Source: Pseudozyma flocculosa PF-1 (Eukaryota > Basidiomycota > Ustilaginomycetes > Ustilaginales > Ustilaginaceae). From it: 64,000 nucleotides of DNA. Positions within the stretch are counted from its first letter, which is position 1, and every line of letters starts with the position of its first letter. Shown here one piece after another: positions 45,272 through 53,907 of the stretch. The position numbers and the translations under genes were made by a program. Under the pieces are notes generated by a model. It did no database searches, was not told the origin of the DNA, and worked only from the letters and a program-made list of their open reading frames with translations. The stretch lies in the NCBI RefSeq assembly GCF_000417875.1, contig NW_006920881.1:253999-317998 (forward strand), written 5' to 3'.

Positions 45272-45593
45272 ATGTCGAACCCGAACCTGGCCGAGGTCAT
45301 GAACAATGGCGGTCCTGCCACCGTCAGCGACAAGATTACCCTGGTGAGCATGGCTGTGCCCTCAGTGGTAAACGGCGCGACCAAAGAGCGAGGGGACGAG
45401 CCCTGCTGACGCTCGAACATCAACCTGCGCCTTCGCCCTGCAGCTTCCCGGATACGAGCCTGACCTGTCGGCCGCCACCTTCTGCCTCAAGGAGGAGGAC
45501 CACACACTGGGCAACTCGCTCAGGTACATGCTGATGAAGGAGTGAGTCGATCCGCGATCCGATGCGTGCCGTGGAGACGACGACGACGACGAC

Positions 45594-45624
<31 letters not shown>

Positions 45625-46526
45625 ACCACCATCTGCGACAAAGGCGGACGCCCGAAGATTATACTTCAACCCATTGACTCTACGCGAAAAGCTTCGTAAG
45701 AACGCCCAGTAGCCATGCGGGTTCAATAATACAGGAATTCTTCGTTGCTGAGGGCACGCCTTCCGCAGGCAGGGAGGATGGCGGAGAGGACGGGGAACGA
45801 AGTCGGACGATGCCATGTCGACGACGAGCTATGTCGCTGACGACGGACCTCACCTTTTTCCACGCCCCGCCTCTTTCGTGACACAGCGCCCGCGTCGAGT
45901 TCTGCGGATACAGCGTCCCGCACCCGTCCGAGGCCAAGATCCACCTCCGCGTCCAGATGTACGGTGAGTGTCCCGCGGCGTATCGCCCCGACGATGGCAG
46001 CGACGGCCGGCGACCGGCGACCGACGACCTGGGTACGGCAGAGATGCGAAAATGGGATCGGAAACCCACCCCTCACCTGCAAGTGCGGGGGTGGCGTGAC
46101 GTCAACCTCTATTATATATTGTACCAATTGTTCCTACTGAGCCTACCCTGCGTCGACATCGCTGCCGCCGTCGTCGTCGTCGCGAGAGAGAAAGAGGGAT
46201 CGAGGTGGCGATACTCCGCCATGGACCCGTCGCTGACCCTGCGCCTGCATCCCTCTGCCCTGTACTCACTCTTAGACAACGCATCGGCCATGGACGCCGT
46301 CAGGGACGCGCTCGACAACCTCGACCGGCTCTTTGAGACGATCGGCCAGGCGTACGAGGCCAACCTCGAGGCGGGCAATTACGAGCGCTTCACCGAGCCG
46401 CAGCTGGACCACGCCGCGCTGGAAAAGATGGCCAAGGTGGGCAAGGAGCGCCGCGCAAAGGAAGAGGCCGAAAAGGCGGCGGCACGGCGGGCCGCTGCTG
46501 CCGACGCCGCCGGCCGGCCCATGTAG
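45272..46526 (+). CDS. RPC19: RNA polymerase I/III subunit AC19 (RPC19)
   Basis: Shared small subunit of RNA polymerases I and III; with AC40 it forms the alpha-like assembly heterodimer. Four exons (45272-45343, 45444-45541, 45887-45963, 46276-46526) join in phase to 165 residues. Signature stretches: CLKEEDHTLGNSLRYMLMK across exon 2 and VEFCGYSVPHPSEAKIHLRVQ in exon 3 (read in two halves), both diagnostic of AC19 rather than RPB11. A charged C-terminal helix follows (ERRAKEEAEKAAARR). The length is close to yeast AC19 (142) with a longer tail. Introns 2 (345 nt) and 3 (312 nt) are long for this window and together exceed the coding length; intron 2 carries a GAC microsatellite. Confidence 0.95.
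45576..45625. repeat. GAC trinucleotide repeat in RPC19 intron 2
   Basis: Nearly pure run of GAC/ACG units with one break, lying wholly inside the second intron of RPC19. Confidence 0.85.
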
Positions 46527-46907
46527 AGTGGCGCCGTCGCCGTCGTCGTCGTCGCTGCCGTCGTCTTTATCGAGGTGCTGCTCGGGTTGGCTCGTCGTCG
46601 CCTCTGGCACGCTCCGCTGGCCTCGACGGGGTCTCGCACCTGGTCAGCCCGCGTGCATCCGCCCTGGCCCTGCCGCCACCTACTTGTACTTTCTCTTCTC
46701 TCCCTCTCCCTCTCCTCTCTCTCTCTCTGCCTCGTTTGGCCGCCCAGCATTTGTATTTGTACGCCGCTTCCTTCATTGCATGCATGTCCCTCGTCGTCGT
46801 CGCATTCCGAGTGTGGTTGAGGGCGCGGCGCTGCCCTGTGGTGGGCATGCTACGCGTGCGTCGGTGAGAGAGTCATTGCAGATGAGCCACGCGCTCTTGC
46901 CGACGTG
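46527..46907. other. Convergent intergenic region
   Basis: 381 bp between the 3' ends of RPC19 and the TFIIS-M-domain gene, with a CT-rich tract near 46690-46730. No gene is seen. Confidence 0.4.
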
Positions 46908-47544
46908 CTAGGAGCCCGTTTCGAACTCGATTCCCTTCATGGCCTCTCCGACCTTTGGCTGTGCGCGCGCCTTGAACTCTCCCTCGCCGCCTCCGCCCAT
47001 TTCGGCATCCTCTGCCTCGCCGTAGGTTGCCATGTCGGCCTGGTCTGCGGTCGAGATGCCGGGCTGGGTGGTCGAGGTGACGTCGATCTGGAAGTCGTCT
47101 ACCCCGACTGCGTTTTCGAGTCCTTTTAACGGCGGGGGAGGAAGGGTTGGCAGGGGGGAGAGAAGAATGAGGGACATGAGCCGAGGCGCTCAAAAACGTC
47201 GGGTTGCGATGGAGCGAGGACGCACCCTGCTGCCTGAGCCTGTTATCCTCCATCCTCCTCTGAGGGCTCTTGAGCTCGTCGTCGCTCATATGCGCCACCT
47301 GCTCGGCCGTGACGGTGCCTTGGACGAGGCTGGCGGCGAGCTGCGGGTTGTCCCTCTTGAGCGTGAGGCCGAGGTTGCGCACCTCTGCGCGGTACTCGTT
47401 TGAGGTATCTCCATGCTTGGCGTGGATGGCGGCTTCGAGGTCCGAGCCCAACGATGAGAGGTCTTGGGAGGAGGAGGAGGAGGGCGAGGCAGAGGAGAGG
47501 CTCTCTGTGAGAAAGTGGGCTGAGCGCGTGCGGATCTCGCTCAT
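46908..47544 (-). CDS. Protein with a lone TFIIS central (TFS2M) domain
   Basis: Predicted 177 residues from exons 47544-47226 and 47122-46908. Exon 1 holds most of a TFIIS central-domain-like region at about residues 35-105: DLEAAIHAKHG, EYRAEVRNLGLTLKRDNPQL, LVQGTVTAEQVAHMSDDEL, in the family order (Y-x-x-x-x-R-x-L--NL, then N-x-x-L, then G-x-x-x--E-L--M---EL). In TFIIS this domain docks on RNA polymerase II. There is no N-terminal LW domain and no C-terminal zinc ribbon, so transcript-cleavage activity is not expected. The short acidic C-terminus ends in EFETGS. An alternative acceptor at 47107 would remove five residues in frame. It converges with RPC19 and faces the acidic-protein gene on the other side. 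Confidence 0.75.
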
Positions 47545-48105
47545 GGTGCCTGGTGGAATGCAGAGGGGTGGGGTGAGTAGGTGAGGGTAATGATTGGGGC
47601 CGGGCTGGGAATGGGCGGATGGCTGGGGCGAGGCAGGCGAGAAGGCAGGCTGACGATGGTGAGGGAGGGAGGGATCGTGATGGATGGAGGACAGATGACA
47701 AGCCAAGCCCACCTGCCTGCCTGCCTGCCTGTTGCCGGGATCGACTCGACTCGAGACTCTCTCGACTGGTTGCCCTGCCCTGCCAAGTGGAGGTTGACTG
47801 CACCACGCACCAAAAGACGCGGGGGCGGTCCAGGCAGCCTTGGGCCTGGCTTGTGCTTCTTCCAGCCACGCACGGCTGCAAGCACCACCACCACCACCAC
47901 CTCATCACCCGTCCCTCAACCCCCATGACCCCTGCTCGCCATACATCATGACCGCGAGCTGGCTCGTTCGGGGGTGGAGCTAGGGCTCTTGGACGCCGGC
48001 CTGGAAGAATGGTACTATCTGCACTTGAAGGTGAGTCGCACGGGGTCGATGCATGGCGGACACCAGCCGGACGGCGCTGACAGCCGGTCCGTTGTGTTTT
48101 GACAG
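47545..48105. other. Intergenic region, possible missing 5' exon
   Basis: Holds the promoter of the TFIIS-M-domain gene and, rightward, sequence upstream of the acidic protein. A CCTGC tandem lies at 47712-47732. A stretch at about 47960-48030 (reading GLLDAGLEEWYYLHLK to a GTGAGT donor at 48031) looks like a coding exon that splices in phase to 48106, but it has no in-frame ATG. Confidence 0.45.
47712..47732. repeat. CCTGC tandem array
   Basis: About five CCTG/CCTGC units in a promoter region; same family as the other CCTGC runs in the window (15075-15092, 51659-51682). Confidence 0.75.
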
Positions 48106-48699
48106 TCTGTTTTCAACATCTTCAAGGCTTATTCCGAAGATGGAACCATGGCGGCGCTCGAGGACATGTTTGACTGTCGCAGAGACGCCACTGCTGAGAG
48201 CGCCTCGGACCAGCACAACGACAACAAGCGCAAGGCCGGCAAGCCAGCGAGGTCCTCCAACAAGGGGCAGAAGGCGCCACGCACGGATCCTCCCATCGTC
48301 GCGCGAGGTCTGACGGAAAACCTCGACAGCGGTGGCACTGGTGCGAGCGCAGACAAGGCGGCGCTCGACGAAAGCAGCTCCGAGGCCGCCGACAACAGCT
48401 GCACTCGCGACGCCCTGTGCCTCAGCTCGGACCCCAGCGACCTCTTCGATATCAAGGACAACCTCGAGGGTAGCAAGAGCAAGGCGTACGGAGACAGTGG
48501 CTCCGACGACAGCGACGACGATGACGAGGCGGGCAGCAGTCTGGCTTCGGACCACGAGGGCGACGGCGAGGACGACGACGAGGGCATCGACAAGGAATGC
48601 CCCGACCTTGACGAGGAGTTTGTGAGATTCATGACGTTGTGCCTGATGGCCAGGTCGACGTTGCCGATACCAAGCCTAGCTGCTCCGTATCCGACTTGA
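48106..48699 (+). CDS. Acidic low-complexity protein, structure uncertain
   Basis: Unrecognised. The open frame from 48106 (after a TTTTGACAG acceptor at 48105) reads SVFNIFKAYSEDGTMAALEDMFDCRR, then a disordered Ser/Asp/Glu-rich chain with runs such as DDSDDDDEAG and DGEDDDEG, to a stop at 48697-48699. An ATG at 48148 would allow a 183-residue protein. The upstream segment to 48030 splices in phase and looks coding, so the true start is likely further left. The 3' end is also unsure: GTGAG at about 48620 with an AG about 32 nt later would continue the frame to 48845, but that intron would be unusually short. The opposite strand is also open here, so coding status rests on the splice pattern and acidic composition. 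Confidence 0.45.
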   Translation, partial: SVFNIFKAYSEDGTMAALEDMFDCRRDATAESASDQHNDNKRKAGKPARSSNKGQKAPRTDPPIVARGLTENLDSGGTGASADKAALDESSSEAADNSCTRDALCLSSDPSDLFDIKDNLEGSKSKAYGDSGSDDSDDDDEAGSSLASDHEGDGEDDDEGIDKECPDLDEEFVRFMTLCLMARSTLPIPSLAAPYPT

Positions 48700-48877
48700 C
48701 GGCCAAGCGACCGTCGAGGCACGGATGCAGAGGGGTCCATGGAAATCGAAGGCTCTCTGCAATCGCAAGGCCATGGTCAATGACCAGGGGCCCTCGACGA
48801 GAGGGAGGACGGAGCCGCAGCCGTGGTGTGGCGGTGCGGCGTTGAAGAACGACCCCGCGGCGAAAGGACCCTGCCGC

Positions 48878-51269
48878 CTAGTAGATCTCCCAGCGCTGGG
48901 ATCCAATCGAGAGGAGTCGGTTAAACACCTCGTCGCGCCTCCCCATGGCCGTGACCCTCCAGACCTTGCCGAGTTTATCGACAATCTCGAGCCCGTCGGC
49001 CACCTCGCTGCCCAGCGCCCAGCCGACGATGAGCTTGCCCTTCCACCCGAGTCCGCCGACCTTGCGCAGCTCGACAATGTCCTCGATGGCGATGCTAAAC
49101 TTGGCCGTGGGCCGGTTGACGAGCTTCTTGGCGTTTTCCACCGGGTCCGAACTCGCCGCGGCCGCCGCGGCCGCCTTGGCCGGGTTGGGCGTGTCGCCGT
49201 CGCGCTCAAACGAGACGCACGGCGTCGTGGCGCTCGTCGAGATGTAGACGTGGCCCTTTTTGCCCTTGTACCTCGCCGCGAAGCTGACGGGCCCGTCCGA
49301 GGCCGTCTTGCGCGCCGCCGCCTCGCCGCGCACCACGCCAAGCTTGGTCTTGGCCGTGAGCGAGCCCGCGCTCGCCTTGACCCGGTTGGCGCCCAGCGCC
49401 ACTTCGGCGCCAGCCTTGGCGGTGCCCTTGAGGATGCTCAGGATCTTGGACGGCTTCTTCTTTGTGTCGGTCGCCGACTTGTCCTCGCCCTCTGGTCGCG
49501 ACGCGACGGCATCGACGTGCTCCTCGGCCAGCTGCTCCGAGTACTCGGGCGGCAGGTCCGGGTGGTCGGCCATGTCGGAGCCGTGCAGCGCGTCCGGAGG
49601 CGGGGCGACAGACGACGGCGGTGGAGGCGGTAGCGGCGACTTGTTGGCCTCGCCGATGCGCAGCAGCGTGACGTTGAGCTGGGCGTTGGTCGGCACGCCG
49701 CGCAGCAGCATGCTGTGGTTGGCCATCAGAAAGACACAGGTGCAGTGCAAGGCGGACGAGCAGGGTCAGCATGGGAAAGTAGCGGCCATCCGTCGTCGTG
49801 AGCCTGTGCAGCGGAGCAACTCACAATCGCAACTCGAGGTACTTTTTCCAGTCGGGCACGTTCCTGTCGAGCCACTCGATGAGCTTGGCGATGGGCACGC
49901 GGTCAAAGATGGGCTGGCCAAACATGGCCACGCCGAACCCGAGCGAGGCGCCGCGGTAGATCATGTTCTCCGTGACAAACATCGATGCGAGCAGCAGGGG
50001 CGCCACTGCGCCCGCCAGCCGGAACCGGGGCATCCAGCGGTTGAACGGCGGCGTCGGCGAGAGGGCGTTGCCGAGCCTCTCCCAGTCGTCGGCGACATTG
50101 TTGAGGATGTGCATGAACGGGGCCAGGCTGGCAAAGATGGCGTCCTCCATCGGCTTCTTGGTGTGGTCGCCCGCGTCGACGTGGCCCGTCTTCTCGCCCG
50201 ACGCCTTGGACTGTGCGGCGTGCGAGACGGCGGCGATGCTGGTGGGGTCCGGCACCTTTTCCTGGTCCTTCTTCGACTTGGCCCGCGCCGCCTTGGCCTT
50301 TGCCCGTTCGGCATCGTCGCCGTCGGCCTCGGCGTCCGAGTCGTCCGAGTCGAGGTCGTCGATGGCCGACGTGTCAGCGCTCTTGCCTGCCGCAGTGCTG
50401 ACGGCCACGCTGCCGAGGGCGCCGATGAGGTTGGACGCCTCCTGCTCGACTGCCTCGCCCTCGTAGGTCTCTGCGGCGCCCGTCAGGCTGTGCTTGCTGC
50501 CGAGGTGACCGGCCTTGGGGATGCGCGCCTTGCCCGTCTTGGCGTCGATGGCGGCGAGAGGAGCAGGAGGGAAGAGCAGGATGCGAGCGCGCGGCGAGAG
50601 GATGAGGACGAGCATCAGGAGGAACATGGCGGGCATCACCATCGACGTGAGCCAGGCCAACGAGTAGTAGGCGCAGAAGCCGGCGGTGCGACGCGGCTCG
50701 GTCCAGGAGCGGATGCGCGCGACGTGCTTGAAGGCGGCGACGACGCCGACGACGACCGAGATGTAGAGGCGCTCGAGGGTCGACTTGAGCTTGTCCGGCG
50801 AGAACTGCTCGTCGTGGGAAATGTAGCAGTCGAGGCCCGTGGCGTCGGTCCTGTCGACCTTTTTGACGCGGTAGGTCTGCTTGTTGAAGCGACGGACAAG
50901 GAGCCAGAGGGACTCGTTCTTGAGGCCATGGAGCACGGGAAGGGGGCGCTTGGGGTCCTGGCTCCACCCGAGGTCCTCGAGCTCCGGCTCCAGGGGACGG
51001 TCCGAGTCGCCGACGCCCGGAGCGGGCGCATGGTCCTGGGTGGTGGTGATGGCAGCGACGCGCTCGGGCGTGACGTTGGCCTTTGGGACGGTGTCGAGGT
51101 GGGCGGCATGGTCGAGGGCGGCGGCGGGGCCGGCGGCGTGGTCGATGTGGGTGCCCGCCGTGGCTTCGCTCTGGTGTGCTCCCGTGAGCGACTGGGCGGC
51201 GGCCTGGTCGGGATCGGGAACGGGTGCCGCCGTGGCCACGGGCGGCAGTGGCTTGTCCGTATCGCTCAT
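48878..51269 (-). CDS. DUF3292-type fungal membrane protein
   Basis: Two exons, 51269-49825 and 49712-48878, join in phase (LELRFMLLRGVPTNAQLNV at the junction) to 759 residues. It matches my recollection of the fungal DUF3292 family (function unknown). Visible: disordered Ala/His/Asp-rich head (1-120); a conserved-looking block (SLWLLVRRFNKQTYRVKK; HDEQFSPDKLKSTLERLY); hydrophobic segments near 190-225 (MVMPAMFLLMLVLIL) and 425-455 (AGAVAPLLLASMFV); an acidic, charged loop between them; then after the junction a Pro-rich turn and a C-terminal beta-rich region (about 620-759) with GHVYISTS and IAIEDIVELRKVGGLGWKGKLIV that looks like a GRAM/PH-type domain. That last reading is my inference. 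The intron falls right after the second membrane segment block. The start at 51269 is the only good upstream ATG. Confidence 0.82.
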
Positions 51270-51658
51270 GGCCGAGGAGGGGGAGAGAAACGATGAGCTG
51301 CGGAAGAGGGTGTGCGAGTCGGTGCAATGGGCAGGAAGGAGGTCAAGCTTGAGGCGCGCCGTAGTCTGCCTGGTGGTATCGTGTCCGGCTGTTGCTGGCG
51401 ATGACGGGCGTCGGATTGAGACAGGCGACGGGATGGTGGTTGTCGAGAGGCAAGGGAAATTAAAGGAGGCGGCAGCGTTGGTCGAGGTCGGTCCGGGCCG
51501 GATGATAACAACGTCGAGGCTCGGAGTAGTCTCCGACGAATCGGTCGAGACATGAGAAGAGAGGCTAGGAGATGAGCAGCCAGTCGTCAGAGGCGTCGTC
51601 TCGGCTGGCGGCAGCTTGGCTCACTCATCCCATGATTCAGGCGCTCGAGATCTATCTT

Positions 51659-51682
51659 CTTGCCTGCCTGCCTGCCTGCCTG
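51659..51682. repeat. CCTGC tandem array
   Basis: Six CCTG-based units in tandem within a divergent promoter region. Confidence 0.8.
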
Positions 51683-52042
51683 TCAGCCCGCTGCCGAACA
51701 ACATGCATATGCCCAGCCAGGCCGCGCCACGACGATGCATATGCATATGATGCTGGCAGGCAGCCATCAATCCAGCCAGCACCGCTCGGCGTTCAAGCCA
51801 TGCCAAGCTCGTCGGCGGATGGCGAGCACGAGGGGACAAAAAGGCCACGCCGATCCTGCCTCTGGCACACGCACAGCGGTTTGCCAGGCACGCTGTACGG
51901 GGGTGGACCCTAGGCTGCCTTTTTCCCCATCCGTCAAGCTGCGCAATGATGTCGACGGCGTCCTCGCGGCCCGATTCAGAAGCCAATCGGGAAGCTACTC
52001 TAATCGGTCATCGGGGGAGAGGCTGGAAGACATGCGTGGCAC

Positions 52043-52070
52043 GGGCCAGGCCAGGCCAGGCCAGGTCAGG
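52043..52070. repeat. GGCCA tandem array
   Basis: Tandem GGCCA pentamers, the reverse complement of the CCTGG type seen at 21464-21500. Confidence 0.8.
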
Positions 52071-52329
52071 CCCGTCAAGTCACGCCCGTCTGGACGTTAC
52101 CCCGCGTTGTGGGTCAGCTGAAAGAGGCCTACCTGCGTACGTCGGCTTCGGCTCAGACGGATGCGCTGCATGCCGGTCCAACGCTACAACCAGCGGCGAC
52201 GATGAGCCTCGGCTGCCTCCGCTTGCTTGCCTGCCATCCGACCACCATCTGCTGTAGCCCCCCCCGTCCTCGTCAAACCGACACCTCAACCACCCGCATC
52301 CGCGCCACCCGCTCCTCTCGTCGCCCGCC

Positions 52330-53764
52330 ATGTCCAAGGTGCTCCCCATCCTCGGACTCCCCGTCCTCCTCGCCGCCGTCGGCTACCAGTTCCTCACGGG
52401 CCCCGGCCACTTCGTCCACGACACGCTCGGCGTCGGCCGCGTCGTCGAGTCGGTCAACAACCAGCGATGCCACCAGATCCCGGAGCTCCAGGCGTGCGAA
52501 GACATGTGGCTCCACCAGGAGACCGGCCTTCTTTACATGACCTGCGGCGAGCCCCTCAAGCGCCAAAAGTGGCTTCCCGCCGTCGGTCACCTCGACCACC
52601 TCAACAAACCCGACGACGAGTACCTCGCCATCCTCGACACCCGCGCCTCCGGACCCGTCGCCTCGCGCATCACCAGGGTCAAGCCCCGCGGCTTCAAGGG
52701 CACCTTTAACCTCCACGGATTCGACATCTGGGAGACGCCCTCGGCCTCGTCCGAGGTCAAGAGCACCTTCAACATCTTCCTCGTCAACCACCGCGCCCCC
52801 TTCGACCCCGACACGGGAGAGCCCCAGCAGGCCGACTTTGTCGGCGCAAACTCGACCGTCGAGCTCTTTGAGTCGGCCGCCGGCGAGGGCTCCATGCGCC
52901 ACGTGCGCACCTACGCCCACAAGCAGATCCGCACGCCCAACCGCCCCGCCGCCGCCGGTCCTGACTCGTTCGTCTACAGCAACGATCACACCCGCAAGAC
53001 GGGCCTTTCGCGCGAGTTTGACCTCCTCATCCCGAGCGACATCTCCTACTGCGACCCAACCGAGTGCCACAAGCTCGAGCGCATCGCCATGCCCAACGGA
53101 GTCGTGCGCGTGAGTTGTCCGAGATCGCTGCGGTCCTGCCGGGCGAGGCCGGAGCGAGCATACACCTGACGCAGGCCCCCCTCGCTCTTGTCGCGTCTCT
53201 TCGACGCCCCTCCATCGCCCCTCCTGCCCCCTCCTTCCCCTCGCAGAGCCGCACCAAGCCCAACCAGTTCTTTGTCGCCTCGTCGTCCGACCCCTACGTC
53301 CGCCTGTACGAGCTGCAGGCCGACAAGACGACGGTGCTCCTCGACAAGATCTACACCGGCTACCCCGCCGACAACCTCTCGACCGACGCAGAGGGCAACG
53401 TCTACGTCGCCGTCTTCCCAAAGGCGCTCCCCATCCTCGGCAAGTACTTCAAGGACCCGCTCAACTCGGTCATCCCCTCGGCCATCCTCAAGATCAGCCC
53501 CAACACCGACCAGGACCGCTTCTACGGCAAAAAGTTCAAGGTCACCAAGCTGTTCGAGGACTCGGGCGAGATCTTCACCGGCGCCACCGTCGGCGTCGTC
53601 GACAGCCAGAACAAGAAGCTCTTCATTGGAGGTGAGTGCCGATCGGCGGTCGGTTTTTGGCCGAGGGCACGGGGGCCATCAATCGCTGACCGTGTCACCG
53701 TTCGCCGGGTCCGTTCCCCGCCGCAGGTGTCCTGTCGCCCTACATTGTCGAGTGCCAGCTGTGA
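52330..53764 (+). CDS. Paraoxonase/arylesterase-like beta-propeller protein
   Basis: Exons 52330-53109, 53247-53631 and 53727-53764 give 400 residues. It resembles the serum paraoxonase (PON) family: Ca2+-dependent lactonases/esterases with a six-bladed propeller. Residues 5-22 form an uncleaved signal anchor (LPILGLPVLLAAVGYQFL), as in PONs. Family-like stretches: GFDIWE, FVYSNDH (about residue 218; the Asn is a candidate Ca2+ ligand), IAMPNGVVR (about 258) and NVYVAVFPKALP. The final exon codes only 12 residues (GVLSPYIVECQL), matching the closing strand, so stopping at the second intron would clip the propeller. Substrate is unknown. Its 3' end is 143 bp from the ORC5 stop on the other strand. 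Confidence 0.82.
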
Positions 53765-53907
53765 GCGCCGTTCGCCAGCTCTGCGCGCAACCCCTCGAGA
53801 GCGGAAAGGGGAGCGCCGCTCCCGTGTCGATACTCTTGTTCTCCCTTCGTGCCCGAATCGCAACCAAGCGTCTTGCTGCGAACCAGGCTTCTGCCCAAGG
53901 AGGAAAG

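Larger units (their letters stand above)
51270..52329. other. Divergent intergenic region with CCTGC and GGCCA arrays
   Basis: 1.06 kb between the DUF3292-type gene (leftward) and the paraoxonase-like gene (rightward). Carries CCTGC repeats at 51659-51682 and GGCCA repeats at 52043-52070. No gene is seen. Confidence 0.45.

Noticed and set aside
43693..45423. 576-codon minus-strand frame between the remodeller gene and RPC19
   Set aside because: It crosses the N gap and the duplicated flanks, is Pro/Ser/Arg-rich, and overlaps the start of RPC19 in antisense.
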